A stretch of DNA of 64,000 nucleotides, from the NCBI GenBank assembly GCA_044368415.1, contig JBIPLJ010000012.1, positions 16,646 to 80,645 of the forward strand. Direction: 5' to 3'. This DNA is from UBA4615 sp044368415 (GTDB lineage Bacteria > Pseudomonadota > Gammaproteobacteria > Burkholderiales > Burkholderiaceae_E). The position numbers were made by a program, and so were the translations under genes. Position 1 is the stretch's first letter. The number at the start of each line of letters is the position of its first letter. Below, piece after piece: positions 1 to 7,545 of this stretch. The notes beneath the pieces were generated by a model. The model was given only the letters and a program-made list of their open reading frames with translations, was not told the DNA's origin and ran no database searches.

Positions 1-812
1 GGCGGCAGGGTGCCGACCTGGACGATGATGCCGCCGCGGCGCACCGTCTCGATGCAGGTGGCGAGCGCGGCGGGCGCGCCGGACACTTCGAAGGCGACGT
101 CGGGCTCGCCGCCGATCAGGTCAACGAGGCGGCCGTCCTTCGGCAACTGGTCGGTGCGCACGGTCACGTCGGCGCCGACCTGGCGGGCGACCTCCAGCGG
201 GTGGTCGACCACGTCGGTGATCGCGACATGCGTGGCACCGGCGAGCCTGACCGCGAGCGTCATCATGCAGCCAATGGTGCCCGAGCCGGTGATCAGCACG
301 CGCTTGCCGAGCAGGTTGCCGGCGCGGTGCGCTGAGTGCAGCGCGATCGACAGCGGCTCGGACATCGCGATCTCGGCGAGCGACACGCCGCTCGAGACCG
401 GCACACATTGAGCCTCGGGCATCAGGAAAAACTCGCGGAAGATGCCGTGCATGTGGGGGAACACGCTCGCGCTGCCGAGGAAGCGCATGTTCGAGCACAG
501 GTTCTCGCGGCCCTCGCGGCAGCCCGGGCATTGGCCGCAGGCCTTGGAGGGGTTCACCGCGATGCGGTCGCCTGACTTGACTCGGCGAACGCCGGCGCCG
601 ACGGCGGCGACCACGCCCGAGGCCTCGTGGCCGGGGACCAGCGGCTCGCGGATCACGAAGCTGCCGTTGCGGCCGTGGAAGTAGTAGTGCATGTCCGAGC
701 CGCAGATGCCGGCGGCGCCCAGGCGTACCAGCACCTCTCCGGGTCCGGGCTGCGGCGTCGGCACGTCGACGACCCGCAGGTCTTCGGCGCCATGTACCTG
801 GCATTCCAGCAT
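1..812 (-). CDS. Zinc-dependent alcohol dehydrogenase, L-idonate 5-dehydrogenase type (3' end outside window)
   Basis: Medium-chain zinc dehydrogenase; the family oxidises a polyol or sugar acid with NAD(P)+. Reading from the ATG at 812, catalytic zinc ligands are Cys37 and His62-Glu63. The structural-zinc cysteines are 92, 95, 98 and 106, and the Rossmann motif GSGTIG lies near residue 176. The gene runs off the left edge after about 270 residues of the usual ~345. A GAGGAG ribosome-binding site precedes the start. It is divergent from the GntR gene and shares a 96-bp spacer with it, so it probably belongs to the same sugar-acid regulon. Overall similarity is to L-idonate 5-dehydrogenase, but the substrate is inferred; sorbitol or threonine dehydrogenase relatives are possible. 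Confidence 0.85.
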   Translation of the reverse strand, partial: MLECQVHGAEDLRVVDVPTPQPGPGEVLVRLGAAGICGSDMHYYFHGRNGSFVIREPLVPGHEASGVVAAVGAGVRRVKSGDRIAVNPSKACGQCPGCREGRENLCSNMRFLGSASVFPHMHGIFREFFLMPEAQCVPVSSGVSLAEIAMSEPLSIALHSAHRAGNLLGKRVLITGSGTIGCMMTLAVRLAGATHVAITDVVDHPLEVARQVGADVTVRTDQLPKDGRLVDLIGGEPDVAFEVSGAPAALATCIETVRRGGIIVQVGTLP

Positions 813-894
813 CGTGTCTCCTCACCCTCTAGGGAAACCTGAAGGTACCGCAGGTTGCGCGGCGCGCCCACCCGACGGCGTTCCGCTCATCGCG

Positions 895-908
895 GTACAC
901 TAGTATAC
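895..908. promoter_or_regulatory. Imperfect palindrome, candidate GntR operator
   Basis: GTACACTAGTATAC is an inverted repeat with 12 of 14 positions symmetric, centred on ACTAGT. It lies directly against the ATG of the GntR gene, in the spacer shared with the divergent dehydrogenase. Its left half contains TACACT (896-901), a plausible -10 hexamer. Binding here would block both genes and give autoregulation. Position and symmetry are seen; the binding protein is inferred. Confidence 0.5.
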
Positions 909-1658
909 ATGTCCCGATCGCCGCGAGTCCCCGGTTTCGCGCCCAGAGCGCCTTCGCTGGTCCCGTCGCTCTACCGCGACCTGCGCGAGCGCATCGTCTC
1001 GGTCGCGCTGCCCCCCGGCGAGGCGGTTTCCGAGGCCCGGATCGCCGAGGGCTATGGGGTGTCGCGCACGCCGGTGCGCGAGGCGTTCAAGCGGCTCGCC
1101 GAGGACGGCTTCCTGGAGGTGGTGCCGCAGGTCGGCACCTTCGTCGCGCGGATCGACCTGCGGCTGGTTCGCGACAGCCACTTCGTGCGCGAGACGCTCG
1201 AGTGCCGCATCGTCAAGCTCGCCGCCGCGCGGATCGACGCCGCGCACCGCGCGCTGCTGCGCGACAACATGGTCCGCCAGCGGCGCGCGCTCGCCGCCCA
1301 CGACGCCGCCGGCTTCTTTGCGGTCGACGAGGCGATGCACGAGCTGCTCGCCGCGATCGCCGGCCACCGCAGCGCCTGGCAGGTCATCCATTCGGCCAAG
1401 GCGCAGCTCGACCGAGTGCGTCACCTGTCACTGCAGCGCGCGGGCCGCTCGAAGCTGCGCATGGCTGAGCACAAGGCGATCACCGACCGCGTCATCGCTG
1501 GCGACGGCGCGGGTGCCGCACAGGCGATGCAGGCGCATCTCGGGACGATCTTCGATGCGATCGCCAACATCGCCGCCGAGAACGACCAGTACTTCACCGA
1601 CTCCGATTCCGGCGCTGATGCCGGCGCCGCACCGACGCCTGCCGAGGACTCCGCATGA
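909..1658 (+). CDS. GntR family transcriptional regulator, FadR/FCD subfamily
   Basis: Protein of 249 aa with an N-terminal winged helix-turn-helix (about residues 17-80, including EARIAEGYGVSRTPVREAF) and a C-terminal all-helical FCD ligand-binding domain rich in Arg and His. Regulators of this family usually repress sugar-acid or carboxylate genes and release DNA when they bind the substrate. The ATG at 909 fits the start of the domain. A longer reading from a TTG at 855 adds only unconserved residues. No Shine-Dalgarno sequence is visible and a -10-like TACACT ends 7 nt before the ATG, so the mRNA may be leaderless. It overlaps the next gene by 4 bp (ATGA) and heads the operon. Confidence 0.88.
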   Translation: MSRSPRVPGFAPRAPSLVPSLYRDLRERIVSVALPPGEAVSEARIAEGYGVSRTPVREAFKRLAEDGFLEVVPQVGTFVARIDLRLVRDSHFVRETLECRIVKLAAARIDAAHRALLRDNMVRQRRALAAHDAAGFFAVDEAMHELLAAIAGHRSAWQVIHSAKAQLDRVRHLSLQRAGRSKLRMAEHKAITDRVIAGDGAGAAQAMQAHLGTIFDAIANIAAENDQYFTDSDSGADAGAAPTPAEDSA

Positions 1659-2899
1659 CCCGCATCGCCTGCATCCGCGCCACGCCCGTCACCGTTCCGC
1701 TCGAGGCGCCCCTGCGCCACAGCAACGGCGCACACTGGGGGCGCTTCGTTCGCACCCTGGTCGAGGTCGAGACCGACGACGGCCATGTCGGCCTGGGCGA
1801 GTTCGGCGGCGGCGGTGAGACCGCCACGGCTGCGGTCGAGGGCCTGATCGGGCTGCTGCGCGGTCACGACGTGTTCCGGCTCGAGGCGATGCGCTTTGCG
1901 ATTTGCAACCCGACCGCGAGCCTCTACAACAACCGAACGCAGATGCACGCGGCGCTCGAGTTCGCCTGCCTCGACATCATGGGCAAGAAACTGGGCGTGC
2001 CGGTCGCCGAGCTGCTCGGCGGGCGCGTGCGCGACTCGGTCGAGTTCGCCTCGTACCTGTTCTTCCGCTACGCCGACCCCAGGACCGGCGACGGCGAGGT
2101 CCGCACCCCCGAGCAGCTGGTCGCGCATGCCCGAATGCTCAAGGCCGAGCACGGGTTCGCCTCGCATAAGCTCAAGGGCGGCGTGTTTCCGCCCGCGCAC
2201 GAGCTGGCCTGCTACACGGCGCTCGCGCACGCTTTCCCGGCCGATCCGCTGCGCCACGACCCGAATTGCGCCTGGTCGCTCGCCGACGCGATCGCGTTCT
2301 GCCGCGGCATCGAGGGGCTCAACAACCACTTCATCGAGGATCCGGTCTGGGGGATGCCGCAGCTGGCCCGCTTGCGCGAGATCGTGCGCATGCCCACGGC
2401 GACCAACACCGTGGTGATCAACTTCGAGCAGCTCGCGGCCAACGTCGTGCAACGCGCGGTCGACGTGATCCTGCTCGACACCACCTTCTGGGGCGGCATC
2501 CGCCCGTGCGTGAAGGCCGCGGGCATCTGCGAGACCTTCGGGCTGGGTGTGGCGGTGCACTCCTCGGGCGAGCTTGGCGTGCAGCTCGCCTCGATGCTGC
2601 ACATGGGCGCGGTGGTGCCGAACCTGGGCTACTCGGCCGACGCGCACTACCACCACCTGGTCGACGACGTGATCGTCGGCGGCAAGATGCGTTACGTGAA
2701 CGGGCGCATCTCCGTGCCGACGGCGCCGGGGCTGGGCGTGACGCTCGATGCCGAGAAGGTCGCGCGTTACCACGAGCTCTATAAAGAGCTGGGCGGCTAC
2801 GCCTACGACCGCGACCCGGGCCGCCCGGGCTGGTATCCGCTGGTGCCGAACTCGGACTGGGCGGACCCGGGCCTGTCGATGATGCCGTCGATGTGCTGA
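1655..2899 (+). CDS. Enolase-superfamily acid-sugar dehydratase, glucarate dehydratase subgroup
   Basis: Protein of 414 aa with the two-domain fold of mandelate-racemase/muconate-lactonizing enzymes. Visible motifs are NNRTQMHAALEFACLD, the catalytic lysine motif KLKGG, a metal-ligand region DPNCAWS, EDPV, PTATN and the histidine of AVHSSGELG. The PTATN and NNRTQ signatures are those of the glucarate dehydratase (GlucD) subgroup rather than of rhamnonate or fuconate dehydratases. Such enzymes abstract the proton alpha to the carboxylate and remove water to give a 2-keto-3-deoxy acid. The loop of E. coli GlucD that reads DPHFW is here LDTTFWGG, so the substrate may differ. Its start overlaps the GntR stop, which suggests coupled translation. 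Confidence 0.82.
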   Translation: MTRIACIRATPVTVPLEAPLRHSNGAHWGRFVRTLVEVETDDGHVGLGEFGGGGETATAAVEGLIGLLRGHDVFRLEAMRFAICNPTASLYNNRTQMHAALEFACLDIMGKKLGVPVAELLGGRVRDSVEFASYLFFRYADPRTGDGEVRTPEQLVAHARMLKAEHGFASHKLKGGVFPPAHELACYTALAHAFPADPLRHDPNCAWSLADAIAFCRGIEGLNNHFIEDPVWGMPQLARLREIVRMPTATNTVVINFEQLAANVVQRAVDVILLDTTFWGGIRPCVKAAGICETFGLGVAVHSSGELGVQLASMLHMGAVVPNLGYSADAHYHHLVDDVIVGGKMRYVNGRISVPTAPGLGVTLDAEKVARYHELYKELGGYAYDRDPGRPGWYPLVPNSDWADPGLSMMPSMC

Positions 2900-2913
2900 G
2901 GGGACCGCTGGTG

Positions 2914-4386
2914 ATGGCCCGCCTGTCCGAAGTGACGCTCGCGACGCTGCCCGCAGCACAGCCCCACAGGCAGTCCGCACTGCGGTCCGCCGCGATCGCC
3001 CGCCCCGCCTACACGCGGCGCAACGCGCGGATCGGCGTCGTGCACCTGGGCGTCGGGAACTTCCACCGCGCCCACCAGGCAGTGGTCTTCGATGACCTGC
3101 TCGCCGCGGGCGATGCCCGCTGGGCGGTGAGCGGCGTGAGCCTGCGGCGGCCGGTGATGCGCGATGCGCTCGCGCCGCAGGACGGCCTCTACACCCTGCT
3201 GGTGCGCGACGGTGCCGGTACGCGGGCGCGCGTCATCGGCGCGCTGCGCGAACTGCTGGTGGCGCCCGAGTCGCCGGCGGCGGTCATCGCACGGCTCGCG
3301 GCCGCGGACACGCGGCTCGTCACGCTCACCGTGACCGAGAAGGGCTACGACGAGACTGGACCGACGAGCGCGGTCGGGCTTCTCGCCCGTGGTCTGGCCG
3401 CGCGGCGCGCGGCCGGGCTGGGCGGGCTGTCGGTGCTGTCCTGCGACAACCTGTCGCACAACGGCACGCGGCTGCAGGCGCGGCTGCGCGCCGAGGCGGC
3501 GGCGATCGATCCCGGGCTTGCCGACTGGATCGACCGTGCCGTCGCCTGCCCGGACAGCATGGTCGACCGGATCGTGCCGGCCACGGTCGACGCGGACCGC
3601 GAGGAGGCCGCGCGGCTGCTGGGCGTGGACGACGCATGGCCTGTCGCCGCGGAGCCGTACACGCAGTGGGTGATCGAGCGCCGTTTCGCCGGCGAGGCGC
3701 CGCCGCTCGAGGCCGCGGGCGCCGAGCTGGTCGACGACGTCGCGCCCTGGGAGGCGATGAAGCTGCGGTTGCTGAACGCCGCACACTCGTCGCTCGCCTA
3801 TCTCGGTTCGAGCGCGGGCCTGCCCACCGTCGACGCCGCGGTCGCCGAGCCGCGGCTGCGCGCCTTCGTCGAGCGGCTCTGGATACAGGCCGCGGCGACG
3901 CTGCCGGCCTCGGTGCGCGCACAGGCACCGGCCTATGGCGCTCGCCTGTTCGAGCGCTTCGCGAATCCGGCGCTTCGCCACCGGCTGCTTCAGATCGCGA
4001 TGGACGGCTCGCGCAAGCTGCCGCAGCGGCTGGTGGCGACGCTGCGCGAGGCGCGCCGCGCCGGCCTGCCACATGACACGCTGCTGCTCGCCGTCGCGGC
4101 GTGGATGCACTTCTGCGCGGGCCGCGACGACTCGGGCGGCGAGCTGCCGCTCGAAGATCCGTTCGCTGCACGCCTGCGCGCGATCGCGCAGGCCCCGGGC
4201 GTGGCGATACAGACGGTGCGCGCGATGCTCGCGATCGACGAGGTGTTCGGCGACGCCGCGGCCGATACGACGCTCGCGCCGGCGCTCGCCGCTGCGCTCG
4301 ACGGACTGCGCCGGCGCGGCGCGTTCGCTTCGCTCGCGGCCGACGGCTCGCCCGTCGCGCTATCATCGGCGGCCCCGCGCGCTTGA
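2914..4386 (+). CDS. Mannitol dehydrogenase family protein (polyol/uronate reductase)
   Basis: Long-chain polyol dehydrogenase of about 490 aa, NAD(P)-dependent and metal-independent. An N-terminal Rossmann domain (GVVHLGVGNFHRAHQ) is followed by the TVTEKGY motif and by the helical C-terminal domain with the catalytic lysine region WEAMKLRLLNAAHS. Relatives include mannitol 2-dehydrogenase, fructuronate reductase (UxuB) and D-arabinitol 4-dehydrogenase. The ATG at 2914, preceded by GAGGGG, is the better start. A GTG at 2893 inside the preceding gene, or the GTG at 2911, are alternatives. In this operon it probably interconverts a keto and a hydroxyl sugar acid or a polyol; the substrate is not determined. 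Confidence 0.85.
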   Translation: MARLSEVTLATLPAAQPHRQSALRSAAIARPAYTRRNARIGVVHLGVGNFHRAHQAVVFDDLLAAGDARWAVSGVSLRRPVMRDALAPQDGLYTLLVRDGAGTRARVIGALRELLVAPESPAAVIARLAAADTRLVTLTVTEKGYDETGPTSAVGLLARGLAARRAAGLGGLSVLSCDNLSHNGTRLQARLRAEAAAIDPGLADWIDRAVACPDSMVDRIVPATVDADREEAARLLGVDDAWPVAAEPYTQWVIERRFAGEAPPLEAAGAELVDDVAPWEAMKLRLLNAAHSSLAYLGSSAGLPTVDAAVAEPRLRAFVERLWIQAAATLPASVRAQAPAYGARLFERFANPALRHRLLQIAMDGSRKLPQRLVATLREARRAGLPHDTLLLAVAAWMHFCAGRDDSGGELPLEDPFAARLRAIAQAPGVAIQTVRAMLAIDEVFGDAAADTTLAPALAAALDGLRRRGAFASLAADGSPVALSSAAPRA

Positions 4387-4439
4387 GCCCGTGCGCGAAT
4401 GCGAACGCGGCCGATCACCACGACAGAGGAGACCTACAG

Positions 4440-5177
4440 ATGGCTGGAAGACTCGCGGGCAAGCGCATCCTGGTGACCGCCGCAGGCGCCGGCATCGGCC
4501 GCGCAACCGTGCTGATGATGGCCGCCGAGGGCGCGCAGGTGATCGCCACCGACATGAAGGCCGAGCTGCTCGATTCGCTCGCGGGCGTCGCCGGCATCGA
4601 GACCCGCAGGCTCGACGTGCTGAACGATGCCGACGTCGCCGCTGTCATTGGTGCGCAGCCGCTCGACGTGCTGTTCAACTGCGCCGGCTGGGTCCACCAG
4701 GGCGGCATCGAGCAGTGCTCGGACGCCGACTGGGACCTGAGCTTCAACCTCAACGTGCGCGCGCAGTGGAAGACCATCGCCGCGGCGCTCCCCGGCATGC
4801 TCGAGCGCGGCGGCGGCTCGATCATCAACATGGCGTCGATGTGCTCGAGCTTGAAGGGCTTCGCCAACCGCTTCGCCTACGGCGCCAGCAAGGCCGCCGT
4901 GATCGGCCTGACCAAGTCGGTCGCGATCGACTACGTCGCGCGCGGCATCCGCTGCAACTGCATCTGCCCGGGCACGGTCGACACGCCGAGCCTGCAGGAC
5001 CGTATCAACGCCTTCGACGATCCCGTCGAGGCGCGTCGGATGTTCGTCGCGCGCCAGCCCATGGGCCGGCTCGCGACCGCCGAGGAGATCGCGCCGATCG
5101 CTGTGTACCTCGCCAGCGACGAATCCCGTTTCGCCACCGGCCAGCCGTTCTGCGTGGACGGCGGCGCGATGATCTGA
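4440..5177 (+). CDS. SDR oxidoreductase of the 2-keto-3-deoxy-L-fuconate dehydrogenase / DHRS6 type
   Basis: Classical short-chain dehydrogenase, 245 aa. It has the cofactor motif TAAGAGIG, NCAG, catalytic YGASK, and ends FCVDGGAMI. Residues around RCNCICPGTVDTPSLQ and the overall sequence closely follow the DHRS6/BDH2 group. The bacterial members of that group oxidise C4 of 2-keto-3-deoxy-L-fuconate in non-phosphorylating deoxysugar pathways. A strong AGAGGAGA site precedes the ATG. The gene sits between a dehydratase-containing operon and an FAH hydrolase that could cleave its 2,4-diketo product. Family assignment is firm; the substrate is an inference. Confidence 0.85.
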   Translation: MAGRLAGKRILVTAAGAGIGRATVLMMAAEGAQVIATDMKAELLDSLAGVAGIETRRLDVLNDADVAAVIGAQPLDVLFNCAGWVHQGGIEQCSDADWDLSFNLNVRAQWKTIAAALPGMLERGGGSIINMASMCSSLKGFANRFAYGASKAAVIGLTKSVAIDYVARGIRCNCICPGTVDTPSLQDRINAFDDPVEARRMFVARQPMGRLATAEEIAPIAVYLASDESRFATGQPFCVDGGAMI

Positions 5178-5217
5178 AGCCCCCGCCGAACCCCCGTTCC
5201 ACCAGGAGATCCCTCGC

Positions 5218-6069
5218 ATGAAACTCGTCCGCTACGGCAAGCCCGGCAAGGAGAAGCCCGGCCTCATCGACGCCGAAGGCACGCTGCGCGACCTGTCCGG
5301 CGTCGTGGCCGACATCGGTCCGGCCCAGCTCTCGCCGAAGTCGCTCGCCAAGCTCGCCAAGCTCAAGACTGCGAACCTGCCGCTGGTACGCGGCAAGCCG
5401 CGCATGGGCATCCCGTTCTCCGGCGCGACCAAATTCGTTGCGATCGGCCTGAACTACTCCGACCACGCCGCCGAGACCGGCAACCCGATCCCCAAGGAGC
5501 CGATCGTCTTCCACAAGACGCTGAGCTGCATGGTCGGGCCGAACGACGACGTGATGCTGCCCAAGGGCTCGAAGAAGACCGACTGGGAGGTCGAGCTCGG
5601 CATCGTGATCGGTACCACTGCGCGCAACGTGTCGAAGAAGGACGCGCTGTCGCATGTCGCCGGCTACTGCGTCGTCAACGACGTGTCCGAGCGCGAGTGG
5701 CAGCTCGAGCACGGCCCGACCTGGGACAAGGGCAAGGGCTTCGACACCTTCGGCCCGATCGGTCCCTGGCTGGTGACGCCGGACGAGGTCGGCAACCCGG
5801 GAAAGCTCGACATGTGGCTGGATGTCAACGGCGTGTCGCGCCAGCGCGGCAGCACCAAGACGATGATCTTCGACTGCGCGACCCTGGTCGCCTACGTGAG
5901 CGCGCTGTTCACGCTGAACCCGGGCGACATCATCACCACCGGCACCCCGCCGGGCGTGGCGATGGGCATGAAGCCCGCGCCGGTGTTCCTGAAGGCCGGC
6001 GACACGATGACGCTCGGCATCCAGGGCCTGGGTGAGCAGCATCAGAAGGTCGTGAAGTACATTGCCTGA
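5218..6069 (+). CDS. Fumarylacetoacetate hydrolase family protein (probable 2,4-diketo-3-deoxy-aldonate hydrolase)
   Basis: Protein of 283 aa with an FAH fold. A short N-terminal cap is followed by the catalytic core with FVAIGLNYSDHAAETG, the metal-binding DWEVELGIVIG, and TTGTPPGVAMG. FAH enzymes of this group hydrolyse a C-C bond in 2,4-diketo acids, releasing pyruvate and a hydroxyacid (lactate, glycolate or glycerate depending on chain length). The gene follows the deoxyfuconate-dehydrogenase-like SDR by 40 bp, the pairing seen in diketo-hydrolase routes for L-fucose or L-rhamnose. The start is preceded by AGGAGA. It is the last gene of the first catabolic operon. Confidence 0.85.
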   Translation: MKLVRYGKPGKEKPGLIDAEGTLRDLSGVVADIGPAQLSPKSLAKLAKLKTANLPLVRGKPRMGIPFSGATKFVAIGLNYSDHAAETGNPIPKEPIVFHKTLSCMVGPNDDVMLPKGSKKTDWEVELGIVIGTTARNVSKKDALSHVAGYCVVNDVSEREWQLEHGPTWDKGKGFDTFGPIGPWLVTPDEVGNPGKLDMWLDVNGVSRQRGSTKTMIFDCATLVAYVSALFTLNPGDIITTGTPPGVAMGMKPAPVFLKAGDTMTLGIQGLGEQHQKVVKYIA

Positions 6070-6091
6070 CGGTGACGGCCTGATCCCCGAT

Positions 6092-6114
6092 GGCGGCGGG
6101 CACGTCCCGCCGCC
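6092..6114 (+). terminator. GC-rich hairpin downstream of the sugar-acid operon
   Basis: Perfect 9-bp inverted repeat GGCGGCGGG / CCCGCCGCC around a CACGT loop, 23 bp after the hydrolase stop codon. No T-run follows, so termination may be weak or Rho-dependent; it could also protect the mRNA 3' end. Confidence 0.4.
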
Positions 6115-6244
6115 GGATCGCTGCTACATCGGCTTCACACCCTCCGCTTCACACATCTTTACCGCGTGCTTGCATCGCCTTGACCGGGCGCGCGCACGAT
6201 GCCTCCATCGACGGGCCGCCCGGTCCGTCGTGTCCCCAGGACCG

Positions 6245-6778
6245 ATGGAGCCCACCGTGAACACATTCGCTTCCCACTCGCCCCGCGGCATCAGCCGCTT
6301 CCTGTCGCGCCGCTGGCGCGTCGTCGGTCTGGCTGCCGCGGTCGCGGGCGTGCTGGCGCTCGGCGCGTGCTCGCACGGGCCGCACCGCGGCTGGGGCGAC
6401 GGCCCGATGTCGGCGCAGATGGATCCGGAGCGCGCGGCGCGCTTCACCGAGAAGATGGCCGATCGCATCGTGTCCGAGGTCGACGGCACGCCGGAGCAGA
6501 AGCAGCGGATCTCCGCGATCGCGCAGGGCGCGATGACCGACCTGATGCCGCTGCGCGAGAAGATGCGCGACGGCCGCCGCCGCTCGGTCGAGCTGCTGCG
6601 TGCGCCGGCCATCGACCGCGGCGCGATCGAGACGCTGCGCGCGGAGCAGATCGCGCTCGCCGATGGGGCGTCGAAGCGGCTCGCGCAGGCGATGGCGGAC
6701 ACGGCCGAGGTGCTGACGCCGGAGCAGCGGATCAAGCTCGCCGAGCGGATGCAGCGTCGCATGGGACGCTGGTCGTGA
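6245..6778 (+). CDS. Spy/CpxP-like periplasmic lipoprotein (LTXXQ family)
   Basis: Small protein of 177 aa. A hydrophobic signal (residues about 25-41) ends in LGAC with a candidate lipidated Cys42. A charged, helical mature part rich in Glu, Arg and Met carries the family motif LTPEQ near the C-terminus and an earlier TPEQKQR. Spy/CpxP proteins are envelope chaperones and can inhibit a sensor kinase by binding its periplasmic domain. The gene lies just upstream of a response-regulator/kinase pair, the arrangement seen with cpxP and cpxRA. A GTG at 6257 with a GGAG site is an alternative start. Confidence 0.75.
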   Translation: MEPTVNTFASHSPRGISRFLSRRWRVVGLAAAVAGVLALGACSHGPHRGWGDGPMSAQMDPERAARFTEKMADRIVSEVDGTPEQKQRISAIAQGAMTDLMPLREKMRDGRRRSVELLRAPAIDRGAIETLRAEQIALADGASKRLAQAMADTAEVLTPEQRIKLAERMQRRMGRWS

Positions 6779-6831
6779 GCCCTCGGGCCGCGACCCTGGC
6801 GCCGCGGCCCGTCGCCCCTCACACTCCTGCC

Positions 6832-7545
6832 ATGGTTCATGTGCTGATGATCGAGGACGACCTGCGGCTGGCCGCGATGGTCGCGACCTACCTGCGCGGC
6901 GCCGGCTTCGCGGTCGAGCAGGCGCCCGATGGCGCGACCGGGCTCGCCGCGCTGGCCGCGCGCGACGGCCCGGTCGTGGACCTGGTGCTGCTCGACCTGA
7001 TGCTGCCGGATGCCGACGGCCTCGCGCTGTGCCGTCGCATCCGCGCTGGTTCCGAGGTGCCGATCGTCATGGTCACCGCTCGCGGCGACACCGCCGACCG
7101 CATCGTCGGGCTGGAGCTCGGCGCCGACGACTACCTGCCCAAGCCCTTCGAGCCGCGCGAGCTGCTCGCACGCATCCGTGCGGTGCTGCGCCGACGCGGC
7201 GCGGGCTCGGCGCCCTCGGCCGGCGGGGCTGACGTGCTGCGGTTCGGACGGCTCGAGATCGACCGCGGCGCGCGCGAGGTGCGGCTCGACGGTCGGGCGC
7301 GGCCACTGACCAGCCACCAGTTCGCGCTGCTGGTGGCGCTCGCAGAGTCGGCCGGCCGGGTGCTGACGCGCGAGCAGTTGATGGAGCGGGTGCGCGGCGA
7401 GGCGCTGGATGTCTACGACCGCTCGATCGACGTGCACGTCGGCCGCATCCGTGCGGCGATCGAGGACGATGTGCGCCATCCGCGGCGCATCGTGACCGTG
7501 CGCGGCGCGGGCTATGTGTTCGCGAAGTCGCAGGACGCAGAGTGA
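6832..7545 (+). CDS. OmpR-family response regulator
   Basis: Protein of 237 aa with a receiver domain (acidic pair Glu8-Asp9-Asp10, phospho-acceptor Asp55 in LLDLMLPD, Thr82, Lys104 in PKPF) and a C-terminal winged helix (about 140-232, ending VRGAGYVF). It overlaps the kinase gene by 4 bp (GTGA), so the pair is almost certainly one unit. With the upstream Spy-like lipoprotein it resembles a Cpx or Rst-type envelope-stress system. Sequence alone does not decide which. A GTG at 6841 is a possible alternative start. Confidence 0.9.
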   Translation: MVHVLMIEDDLRLAAMVATYLRGAGFAVEQAPDGATGLAALAARDGPVVDLVLLDLMLPDADGLALCRRIRAGSEVPIVMVTARGDTADRIVGLELGADDYLPKPFEPRELLARIRAVLRRRGAGSAPSAGGADVLRFGRLEIDRGAREVRLDGRARPLTSHQFALLVALAESAGRVLTREQLMERVRGEALDVYDRSIDVHVGRIRAAIEDDVRHPRRIVTVRGAGYVFAKSQDAE

